A stretch of 64,000 nt of DNA. Source: Streptomyces beigongshangae (GTDB lineage Bacteria > Actinomycetota > Actinomycetes > Streptomycetales > Streptomycetaceae). Positions 33,320 through 40,851 of this stretch are shown here, piece after piece. Position 1 is the stretch's first letter. Every line of letters begins with the position of its first letter. A program made the translations under genes and the position numbers. Where the stretch lies: contig NZ_JAHKJW010000039.1 in the NCBI RefSeq assembly GCF_019710745.1, positions 1 to 64,000 on the forward strand, written 5' to 3'. The notes below the pieces were generated by a model. It did not search any database and was not told where the DNA came from. It was given only the letters and a program-made list of their open reading frames with translations.

Positions 33320-34114
33320 TTGACCAACAGAACCCCCGGTCTCCTCAGGAGATCGGCCTTCGGGCGGGCCGCGGCCATCGCCGCGGTCGCCCTCGCGACC
33401 GCCAGCCTCCAGCCCGTCACCGCGCACGCCGCGCCCGCCCCGATAGTCGGTGGCACGCCCGCCGGACAGGGCGAGTTCCCGTTCATGGTCAGCCTCTCCA
33501 TGGGCTGCGGCGGTTCGCTCTACAAGAAGGACGTCGTCCTGACCGCCGCGCACTGCGTGAGCGGCTCGGGCAACACCACCCGCATCACCGCGACCGCGGG
33601 CGTCGCCGACCTCGGTGCCGCCGGAGCGATCAAGGTCAAGTCCACCAAGGTCGTGCAGGCCCCCGGCTACGACGGCAACGGCAAGGACTGGGCGCTCGTC
33701 AAGCTCGCCCGGCCCATCGAGCTGCCGACGCTGAAGATCGCGACGAACACCCGGTACAACAGGGGGACGTTCACGATCGCCGGCTGGGGCGACACCGCGG
33801 AGAACGCGAACACCGGGTCCAGGAAGCTGCTCAAGGCGAAGGTGCCCTTCGTGGCCGACCTCAAGTGCAAGCGGCACTACGGCGGCCGGCTGATCGCCGG
33901 ACAGGAGCTCTGCGCCGGGATCCCGCGGGGCGGGGTGGACACGTGCCAGGGGGACTCGGGCGGGCCCATGTTCCGCAAGGACGACAGCGGTAAGTGGATC
34001 CAGGTCGGGATCGTGAGCTGGGGCGACGGGTGCGCGCGGCCCATGACGCCCGGGGTGTACACCGAGGTGTCCACGTTCGCGAGCGCGATAGCCCGGGCCG
34101 CGGCGGCACTCTAG
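33320..34114 (+). CDS. Secreted trypsin-like serine protease (S1)
   Basis: A 264-residue preproenzyme. A Sec-type signal (RRSAFGRAAAIAAVALATAS) ends near HAAPAP and is followed by the mature N-terminus I42-V-G-G, so activation needs only a very short propeptide. Catalytic residues are in LTAAHCV, KDWALVKL and CQGDSGGPM. The Asp in DTCQGDSGG gives trypsin-like Lys/Arg specificity, and SWGDGCARPMTPGVYT is the usual S1 end. I prefer TTG 33320, placed correctly behind AAAGGGAA. GTG 33305 would add five residues and include that site. A strong hairpin ends the transcript at 34221-34262. Confidence 0.92.
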   Translation: MTNRTPGLLRRSAFGRAAAIAAVALATASLQPVTAHAAPAPIVGGTPAGQGEFPFMVSLSMGCGGSLYKKDVVLTAAHCVSGSGNTTRITATAGVADLGAAGAIKVKSTKVVQAPGYDGNGKDWALVKLARPIELPTLKIATNTRYNRGTFTIAGWGDTAENANTGSRKLLKAKVPFVADLKCKRHYGGRLIAGQELCAGIPRGGVDTCQGDSGGPMFRKDDSGKWIQVGIVSWGDGCARPMTPGVYTEVSTFASAIARAAAAL

Positions 34115-34220
34115 CCGTCGCCGTCGCCGTCGCCGCTGCCGTTGTCGTTGTCGACGCTGCCGACGCCGACGCCGTCGCTGCCGTCGGGGGAGGGGGAACC
34201 GCGCCGCTGCCCGCAGACCC

Positions 34221-34262
34221 GGTACGGCTCCCGCGGGCAACCGTGCCCGCGGGAGCCGTACC
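34221..34262 (+). terminator. 19-bp perfect hairpin after the protease gene
   Basis: Arms 34221-34239 and 34244-34262 pair without mismatch, loop ACCG. It lies 106 nt downstream of the protease stop. Confidence 0.75.
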
Positions 34263-34416
34263 CGTGAGGACATCGCCGTGGTCCCCCACCTTCGGCCGGG
34301 GCCCCAGGCCGCGCGGTTCCCCCGCCACGGCGGACCCGAACGGCACCGGCGTCCCGGCCCCGGTCCCGGCCGCCCACCGATGACCGGGACCACACACCCC
34401 GCAGAGACACGCCCCG

Positions 34417-34422
34417 TAGGGT
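34417..34422 (+). promoter_or_regulatory. TAGGGT -10 box of chorismate mutase gene
   Basis: TAGGGT ends 6 nt before ATG 34429 and there is no Shine-Dalgarno site in between, so the start codon would be at or near the 5' end of the mRNA (leaderless). No clear -35 was found. Confidence 0.5.
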
Positions 34423-34428
34423 TTCTCC

Positions 34429-34767
34429 ATGACCACCAGCAACACCGGCAGTACGGACGACGCCGCCCCGGCCGTCCGTGCCGAACTCGCCCGGCTGCGC
34501 GAGAGCATCGACAACATCGACGCCGCCGTCGTCCACATGCTCGCCGAGCGCTTCAAATGCACCCAGCAGGTCGGCCACCTCAAGGCCGCCCACCAGCTGC
34601 CGCCCGCCGACCCGTCCCGCGAGGCCCAGCAGATCGCCCGGCTCCGACGGCTGGCCGAGAACGCCAACCTCGACCCGGCGTTCGCGGAGAAACTGCTCAA
34701 CTTCGTCATCGCCGAGGTCATCCGCCACCACGAACGCATCGCGGAGGACGCCAACCCCCAGGAGTGA
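34429..34767 (+). CDS. aroQ: Chorismate mutase (AroQ type)
   Basis: A 112-residue all-helical AroQ enzyme converting chorismate to prephenate for phenylalanine and tyrosine synthesis. The family pattern is clear: LRESIDNIDAAVVHMLAERF, then QQVGHLKAAHQLPPADPSRE and QIARLRRLAENANLDPAF, with a last helix VIAEVIRHHERIAED. It is a single-domain cytosolic enzyme without a fused prephenate dehydratase. Probably leaderless from TAGGGT. It stands alone; 19-bp tandem repeats follow. Confidence 0.92.
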   Translation: MTTSNTGSTDDAAPAVRAELARLRESIDNIDAAVVHMLAERFKCTQQVGHLKAAHQLPPADPSREAQQIARLRRLAENANLDPAFAEKLLNFVIAEVIRHHERIAEDANPQE

Positions 34768-34820
34768 CCCCCGAGTCCGCCCACCCCACCCCGCCGGGCA
34801 CCGCCCCCGGCCCACGCGGC

Positions 34821-34877
34821 AGGACCACACCGCGTGGACAGGACCACACCACGTGGACAGGACCACACCGCGTGGAC
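34821..34877 (+). repeat. Three 19-bp tandem repeats
   Basis: Three direct 19-bp copies of AGGACCACACCGCGTGGAC (the middle one has A in place of one G). Each contains an inverted CCAC-n5-GTGG, so the array shows three evenly spaced small palindromes 130-190 bp before pepN. Confidence 0.85.
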
Positions 34878-35007
34878 AGGGGCGCGCGACCGCAACCGCC
34901 GCGGGCGCACGACCGCCGGGGATCCGGCGCGCACGACCACCGCGCACGGGACCGGCGGACCAGGCCGCCCCTGTGCCGCGCCCCGCCCATCAGGCAGCAT
35001 GGCACCC

Positions 35008-37542
35008 ATGTCCGTACTGACGCGCGACGAAGCGCAGACCCGTGCCACACTCCTCGACGTCCACCGCTACCGGATCGAACTCGACCTGACGCGCGACGGC
35101 GACACCTTCGACTCCCTCACCACCATCACCTTCACGGTACGCGGGGACTCCGGTGAGGAGGACACCTTCGTCGAGCTCAAGCCCGCCGGACTGCGCTCCG
35201 CCAGCCTCGACGGACACCACCTCGACCCGGACACCTTCCAAGGGAACCGGCTGCCCCTCACCGGCCTCGCCCCGGGCCGGCACGAACTGCGCGTCGACGC
35301 CGCCATGCGCTACTCCCGCACCGGCGAGGGCATGCACCGCTTCACCGACCCCGCCGACGGCGAGACCTACCTCTACACGCAGATGTTCATGGACGACGTC
35401 CAGCGCGTCTTCGCCGCCTTCGACCAGCCGGACCTCAAATCCGTCTTCGAACTCTCCGTGACGGCCCCCGACCACTGGACCGTCCTCGCCAACAGCGTCA
35501 CCACCCGCACCGACGACGGGGTCTGGCGGGCGGCACCCACCCCGCCCGTCTCCACCTACCTCGTCGCCGTCGCCGCCGGCCCCTGGCACTCGGTACGCAC
35601 CGAACACCGCGGCCTGCCCTTCGGCATCCACTGCCGCCGCTCCCTGGCCCCCCACCTCGACGCCGACGCCGACGAAATCCTCGACGTCACCCGCGCCTGC
35701 TTCGACCGCTACCACGAGAAGTTCGAGGAGCCGTACCCCTTCGACTCCTACGACCAGGCGTTCGTCCCCGAGTTCAACGCCGGCGCCATGGAGAACCCCG
35801 GACTCGTCACCTTCCGCGACGAGTTCGTCTACCGCTCCGCCGTCACCGACACCGAACGCCAGACCCGCGCCATGGTCATCGCCCACGAGATGGCCCACAT
35901 GTGGTTCGGCGACCTCGTCACCCTGCGCTGGTGGGACGACATCTGGCTGAACGAGTCCTTCGCGGAGTACATGGGCTACCAGACCCTCACCGAAGCCAAC
36001 CTCGGCGGGTCCGGGGGAACTCGTCCCAGGAAGTGGGGCACGGACACCTGGACCGACTTCGGGATCGTCCGCAAGGCGTGGGGCTACGACGCCGACCAGC
36101 GGCCCTCCACCCACCCCGTCGCCCCCGACCCCGAAGCCGTCCCCGACACCGCCTCCGCGCTCCTCAACTTCGACGGCATCTCCTACGCCAAGGGCGCCTC
36201 CGCCCTGCGCCAACTCGTGGCCTGGCTCGGCGAGAAGGACTTCCTCGCCGGCATCAACACCCACTTCAGCCGCCACAGGTTCGGCAACGCCACCCTCGCC
36301 GACTTCATCGAGTCCCTCGCCGCGGCCACCGAACGCGACGTCCACGCCTGGGCCGGCTCCTGGCTGCGCACCACCGGCGTCGACACCCTCACCGCGACCG
36401 TCGCCACCCGGCCGGGGGAGTGGACCCTCACCGTCGACCGCGACGGCAGCCGCCCCCACCGCGTCACCGTCGGCGTCTACGACCGCGGCATGAGCGGCGA
36501 CCGCGCCCTCGTCCTGCGCGAGCGCTACGAGACGGACATCCCGCAGAACCAGCCCGCCGAGGCCCGCCCCGGGCCCCGCCCCGCCCTCGTCGTCCCCAAC
36601 GACCTCGACCTCACCTACGCCAAGATCCGCCTCGACGACGAGTCCGAGGAGACCGCCCTGCGCGGCATCTCCGGCGTCCCCGACGCCCTCACCCGCGCCG
36701 TCCTGTGGAACACCCTGCGCGACATGGTCCGCGACGGCGACCTCGACCCCGCCGCCTACCTGGAGACCGCCCGCGCCCACCTCCCCGAGGAGACCGACCT
36801 CGCCGTCGTCCAGGGCGTCCTCGCCTTCGCCGCCGCCCAGATCGCCGACCGGTACCTGCCCGCGCACGAACGGCCCGCCGCCCTCGCCACCCTGGCCTCC
36901 CTGTGCCGCGACCTGATCCGCCGCACCGAGGACGGCGACAACCCCGGACTGCGCCTCGTCGCGGTGCGCCACCTCATCGACGTCGCCGCCCAGCCCGACA
37001 CCATCAGCGCCTGGATCTCCGAGGGAACCGTCCCCGGCGGACCCGAACTCGACCCCGAACTGCGCTGGCGCATCCTCGGCCGGCTCTCCGTCCTCGGCGC
37101 CGTCGACGACGCCGTCATCGAGGCCGAACTCGTCCAGGACCCCAGCGCCACCGGCCAGGAGGGCGCCGCCCGCTGCCGCGCCGCCCTGCCCGACCCGGCC
37201 GCCAAGCGCGCCGCCTGGAAGGCGATGTTCACCGACGACGACCTGTCCAACTACCTCTTCACCGCCACCGCCCAGGGCTTCTGGCAGCCCGAACAGACCG
37301 ATCTCGTAAGGGAGTTCGTGCCGCGTTTCTTCGAGGACGCCGTCGCCCTCGCCGCCCGCCGGGGCCCCGCCATCGCCGAGGCCGCCGGCCGCTGGGCGTT
37401 CCCCGCGTACGCCATCACCCCCGAGACCCTCGCCCTGGGCGAGCGGTGCCTCACCGAGGCCGACCCCACCCCGGCCCTCCACCGCAAACTCACCGACCAA
37501 CTGGACGACCTGGCAAGGGCCCTGCGCGTACGCCGGTCCTGA
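35008..37542 (+). CDS. pepN: Aminopeptidase N (M1 family)
   Basis: An 844-residue cytosolic zinc aminopeptidase. The exopeptidase motif GAMEN is at residues 259-263 and the zinc motif HEMAH at 293-297, with the third ligand in NESFAEYMG. The long C-terminal helical ERAP1-like domain follows from about residue 530. I start at ATG 35008 (MSVLTRDEAQTRATLL): a CAGCAT -10-like box ends 7 nt upstream, consistent with a leaderless mRNA. ATG 34999 would add three residues. It releases N-terminal residues from peptides. Streptomyces generally have more than one PepN. Confidence 0.93.
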   Translation: MSVLTRDEAQTRATLLDVHRYRIELDLTRDGDTFDSLTTITFTVRGDSGEEDTFVELKPAGLRSASLDGHHLDPDTFQGNRLPLTGLAPGRHELRVDAAMRYSRTGEGMHRFTDPADGETYLYTQMFMDDVQRVFAAFDQPDLKSVFELSVTAPDHWTVLANSVTTRTDDGVWRAAPTPPVSTYLVAVAAGPWHSVRTEHRGLPFGIHCRRSLAPHLDADADEILDVTRACFDRYHEKFEEPYPFDSYDQAFVPEFNAGAMENPGLVTFRDEFVYRSAVTDTERQTRAMVIAHEMAHMWFGDLVTLRWWDDIWLNESFAEYMGYQTLTEANLGGSGGTRPRKWGTDTWTDFGIVRKAWGYDADQRPSTHPVAPDPEAVPDTASALLNFDGISYAKGASALRQLVAWLGEKDFLAGINTHFSRHRFGNATLADFIESLAAATERDVHAWAGSWLRTTGVDTLTATVATRPGEWTLTVDRDGSRPHRVTVGVYDRGMSGDRALVLRERYETDIPQNQPAEARPGPRPALVVPNDLDLTYAKIRLDDESEETALRGISGVPDALTRAVLWNTLRDMVRDGDLDPAAYLETARAHLPEETDLAVVQGVLAFAAAQIADRYLPAHERPAALATLASLCRDLIRRTEDGDNPGLRLVAVRHLIDVAAQPDTISAWISEGTVPGGPELDPELRWRILGRLSVLGAVDDAVIEAELVQDPSATGQEGAARCRAALPDPAAKRAAWKAMFTDDDLSNYLFTATAQGFWQPEQTDLVREFVPRFFEDAVALAARRGPAIAEAAGRWAFPAYAITPETLALGERCLTEADPTPALHRKLTDQLDDLARALRVRRS

Positions 37543-37870
37543 CCACCCGGCCCCGACCACCCGGCCCGGAGCCCCGCGCCTCCGAAGGGACGCGGGGCTC
37601 CGTCACGCGCGGCGACTCCCGCCCACCCGGGGAACGGAAACCGTGCGCCCGGCCCCCCGCGGGCCCGCACGTCACCCGCCTTGACCGGAGGTCCCCACTC
37701 CGGCTGAAAGCCCGGTACCCCTTTCGGGTGCAGATCGCCGATCCCCCGGGCGCGTCGCCCAAAACGCGCCAAGCTGAAAGCCCCGCTCCACACCCACCCC
37801 CATCACCTCCACCACCACTGCTCCCACTGCTCCCACTGCTCCCTACGTCCCGCCGCCCGGAGGCCACCGA
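37543..37870. other. 328-bp region between pepN and the decarboxylase
   Basis: Holds the pepN terminator (37568-37601) and an AT-richer stretch around 37770 (CCCAAAACGCGCCAAGCTGAAAG) where the next promoter may lie. A small ACTGCTCCC triple repeat is at about 37815-37843. I looked for the 19-bp TTAGGTTAGGCTAACCTAA iron box expected for a siderophore operon and saw none. Confidence 0.55.
37568..37601 (+). terminator. pepN terminator hairpin
   Basis: 11-bp perfect stem, GGAGCCCCGCG / CGCGGGGCTCC, with a 12-nt loop, 25 nt after the pepN stop. The loop and right arm resemble the dispersed CTCCGAAGGGGCGCGGGG repeat. Confidence 0.65.
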
Positions 37871-39331
37871 ATGAGCCCGCTCGCGTCAGGCCCCCACGGA
37901 CCGGCCGCCCTGCGACCGCTGCTCACCACCGTGCTCGACGCACTGACGACCGGCGCCGAAGCCCGCCGCGGCCCCCTCCCAGCCGGAGGCCCCGCCGAGG
38001 TCGCCGCCCGCCTGGGCGAGGCCCTCGGCGACCCCCTCCCGGACGACGGCGACGAACACGCCCTCCACACCCTGGTCCACGCGCTCGCGGCCGGCGCCGC
38101 GGACCCCGCGGACCCCCTCTGCGCCGCCCACCTCCACTGCCCGCCCCTCGCCGTCGCCACCGCGGCCGACCTCGCCGCGTCCGTCCTCAACCCGTCCCTC
38201 GACTCCTGGGACCAGGCCCCCGCCGCGTCGGCACTGGAAACCCTCGTCACCAGGGCCCTCGCCCGCGAGGTCTATCCCCCCGCGAACCCCGTCCCCGCGA
38301 ACCCCGTCCCCGCGAACCCCGTCCCCACGGGCCCCACCTCCGCAAGTCCCACCCCCACAAATCCCGCCCCCGCGGGCCCCGACGCCCTCGTCACCACCGG
38401 CGGCACCGAAGCCAACCTCCTCGCCCTCCTCCTCGCCCGCGAGAAACACGGCCACGTACAACTCGTCCAGGCCGCGAGCGCCCACCACTCCCTCCGCCGC
38501 GCCACCTGGCTCCTCGGGCTCCCCGAACCGGTCACCGTGCCCGCCCCCGCCGGCACCATGGACCCCGCCGCCCTCGACCAGGCCCTCACCACCCTCCCCG
38601 GCCCACCCGGCGCCCTCCTCGTCGCGGCCACCGCCGGCACCACCGACGCCGGCCTCATCGACCCGCTCCCCGAGATCGCCACCCTCTGCGAAACCCACGG
38701 CGCCCGCCTCCACGTCGACGCCGCCTACGGCGGAGGACTCCTCCTCAGCGACCGCCACCGCCCCAAACTCCACGGCCTCGCCCGCGCCCACACCGTCACC
38801 CTCGACCTGCACAAGATCGGCTGGCAACCCGTCGCCGCGGGCCTCCTCGCCGTACGCGACCCCCGCGACCTCACCGCGCTCGGCCACCCCGCCGCCGACT
38901 ACCTCAACGCCGACGACGACACCGAGGCCGGCCTGCCCGACCTCCTCGGACGCTCCCTGCGCACCACCCGCCGCGCCGACATCCTCAAGATCGCCGTCAC
39001 CCTCAGGACACTCGGCCGCCGAGGACTGGGCACACTCGTCGACCAGGTCTGCGCCCACGCGGCCGACCTCGCCGAACTCGTCCGACAGCACCCGCACTTC
39101 GAGCTCTACGACCGGCCCACCATCAGCACCGTCCTGTTCCGGCCCACCGACGCCCCCGACACCACGGTCGCCGCCGCACGCCGCACCCTCCTCACCGAAG
39201 GCCACGCCGTCCTGGGCCGCGCCCGGCTCGACGACCGCCTCTGGTTCAAAGCCACCCTGCTCAACCCCAACACCGGACCCGGCGACCTCGCCGCGCTCCT
39301 GAGACTCGTGGAAGGACACACCGCCCGATGA
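37871..39331 (+). CDS. PLP-dependent decarboxylase (group II, DABA/lysine type)
   Basis: A 486-residue decarboxylase of the glutamate/aromatic/diaminobutyrate group. It has NPSLDSWDQAPAASALE, LVTTGGTEANLLALLLAREK, HVDAAYGGGLLL and the PLP lysine K315 in LDLHKIGWQP. The neighbour is an N-hydroxylase, so the likely product is a diamine such as cadaverine or putrescine for a hydroxamate siderophore, as with DesA/DesB. A Pro/Ala/Asn/Thr-rich insertion of about 30 residues at 136-167 contains three exact PANPV repeats just before the cofactor domain. ATG 37871 follows GGAGG. The stop overlaps the next start by 4 nt. Confidence 0.85.
   Translation: MSPLASGPHGPAALRPLLTTVLDALTTGAEARRGPLPAGGPAEVAARLGEALGDPLPDDGDEHALHTLVHALAAGAADPADPLCAAHLHCPPLAVATAADLAASVLNPSLDSWDQAPAASALETLVTRALAREVYPPANPVPANPVPANPVPTGPTSASPTPTNPAPAGPDALVTTGGTEANLLALLLAREKHGHVQLVQAASAHHSLRRATWLLGLPEPVTVPAPAGTMDPAALDQALTTLPGPPGALLVAATAGTTDAGLIDPLPEIATLCETHGARLHVDAAYGGGLLLSDRHRPKLHGLARAHTVTLDLHKIGWQPVAAGLLAVRDPRDLTALGHPAADYLNADDDTEAGLPDLLGRSLRTTRRADILKIAVTLRTLGRRGLGTLVDQVCAHAADLAELVRQHPHFELYDRPTISTVLFRPTDAPDTTVAAARRTLLTEGHAVLGRARLDDRLWFKATLLNPNTGPGDLAALLRLVEGHTAR
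38281..38325 (+). repeat. In-frame 15-bp minisatellite
   Basis: Three exact copies of CGCGAACCCCGTCCC inside the decarboxylase gene. Fifteen bases encode five residues (ANPVP), so gain or loss of a unit keeps the frame. Confidence 0.9.
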
Positions 39332-40761
39332 GGTCGACGCCACCCCCCACACCCGCCACCCCCCCCACCCGCCGCGCACCCGACCTCCCCCGCGACCTCG
39401 TCGGCGTCGGCATCGGCCCCAGCAACCTCTCCCTCGCCGCCCTCGCCCACCCCCTGGACGAACTCGACGCCGTCTTCTACGAACAACGCGCCGCCTTCGA
39501 CTGGCACCCCGGCCTCCTCCTCGAAGGCGCCACCCTCCAAGTCCCCTTCCTCGCCGACCTGGTCACCCTCGCCGACCCCGCCAGCCCCTGGACCTTCCTC
39601 AACTACCTCAAGACCCGCGAACGGCTCTACCCCTTCTACTTCGCCGAGCGCTTCCACATCCACCGCGCCGAATACGCCGCCTACTGCCGCTGGGTCAGCG
39701 ACAACCTCCCCCGGCTTTACTTCGGCCACCAGGTCGACGCCGTCCGCTGGAACCCCGAACGCGACCTGTTCGAGGTCGACTACACCCAGATCGCCCCCGA
39801 CGGCGAAGCAGAAGCCCTCGGACGCACCTACGCCCGGAACGTCGTACTCGGCATCGGCACCGCCCCCCACGTCCCCGAACCGCTCCGCCCCCTCGTCGAA
39901 GCGACCGGCGTACCCGTCATCCACGCCTCCGACTACCTCCAGCACCGCGAACAACTCCTCGCCGCCGACCACATCACCGTCATCGGATCAGGACAGTCCG
40001 GCGCCGAGGTCTTCCTCGACCTCCTCAGAAACCGCCCCCTGGGCCGCGAGAGGATCCACTGGCTCGCCCGCACCGAGGCGTTCGCCCCCATGGAGTACTC
40101 GAAACTCGGACTCGAACACTTCACACCCGACTACACGCGCTACTTCCACGCCCTGCCCGAGCCCGTACGCGACCGCCTCGTCCCCGCCCAGTGGCAACTC
40201 CACAAAGGCATCGACGCCGACACCATCGCCGCCATCCACGACGAGCTCTACCGCCGCACCCTCGACGGCGGCTGGCCCGACGCCGTCCTCACCCCCGGCG
40301 TCCAGGTCCGCACCGCGGGACGCATCGCCACCACCCAGATCGAACTGCACCTGGAACACGTCCAGCAGTCCGGCCGGACCCGCATGACCACCGACGCCGT
40401 CGTCCTCGCCACCGGCTACCGCGAACGACCCCTCGACCAGATCGCCGCCGGCCTCGACCCCTACATGCGCCGCGACGCCTCCGAACGGCCCAGGATCGAC
40501 GAACAGCACCGCCTCGTCCTCGACCCCTCCGTCACCGGCTCCGTCTACATCCAGAACGCCGAACGCCACACCCACGGCATCGGCGCCCCCGACCTCGGCC
40601 TCATCGCCTGGCGCAGCGCGAGCATCCTCAACTCGCTGACCGGAGAAGACTCCTACCCCCTGCCGAGCCGGACGGCCTTCACCACCTTCGGACTCGCCCC
40701 GCAGCCCCAGATCCCGCCCGCCAGACAGCCCAGGACCCTCACACCACTGGTGGCCGACTGA
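39328..40761 (+). CDS. Lysine/ornithine/diamine N-monooxygenase (DesB-like)
   Basis: A 477-residue FAD/NADPH N-hydroxylase of the IucD/PvdA/DesB family. It has VGVGIGPSNLSLAALA for FAD, VPFLADLVTLADPASPWTFLNY for substrate, VIGSGQSGAEVFLDLL for NADPH and VVLATGYRERPLDQI. It hydroxylates the primary amine of the diamine made by the coupled decarboxylase (ATGA overlap at 39328-39331). The next steps, acyl transfer and NIS synthetase condensation, would need genes that are not here; the following gene is an unrelated 5'-nucleotidase on the other strand. The pair therefore either feeds a pathway encoded elsewhere or is a remnant. Confidence 0.88.
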   Translation: MRSTPPPTPATPPTRRAPDLPRDLVGVGIGPSNLSLAALAHPLDELDAVFYEQRAAFDWHPGLLLEGATLQVPFLADLVTLADPASPWTFLNYLKTRERLYPFYFAERFHIHRAEYAAYCRWVSDNLPRLYFGHQVDAVRWNPERDLFEVDYTQIAPDGEAEALGRTYARNVVLGIGTAPHVPEPLRPLVEATGVPVIHASDYLQHREQLLAADHITVIGSGQSGAEVFLDLLRNRPLGRERIHWLARTEAFAPMEYSKLGLEHFTPDYTRYFHALPEPVRDRLVPAQWQLHKGIDADTIAAIHDELYRRTLDGGWPDAVLTPGVQVRTAGRIATTQIELHLEHVQQSGRTRMTTDAVVLATGYRERPLDQIAAGLDPYMRRDASERPRIDEQHRLVLDPSVTGSVYIQNAERHTHGIGAPDLGLIAWRSASILNSLTGEDSYPLPSRTAFTTFGLAPQPQIPPARQPRTLTPLVAD

Positions 40762-40851
40762 AGAAGACAGCCGGCCACCACGGGAATCACGGAAAACACA
40801 GAGACCACAGAAAACTGCAGAGACCACAGAACTACCGGAAGCACATGACCA

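Larger units (their letters stand above)
34115..34428. other. 314-bp region between trypsin and chorismate mutase
   Basis: It starts with a run of GCCGTC/GTCGTT-type triplets (34114-34180), then the terminator hairpin at 34221-34262 and about 150 bp of ordinary spacer ending in a TAGGGT -10 box. No small gene is convincing. Confidence 0.6.

Noticed and set aside
34821..34877. CRISPR array
   Set aside because: The three repeats are directly adjacent with no spacers, only 19 bp long, and no cas genes are near.
37543..37870. IdeR/DmdR1 iron box before the siderophore-type genes
   Set aside because: No sequence close to TTAGGTTAGGCTAACCTAA is present in the region.
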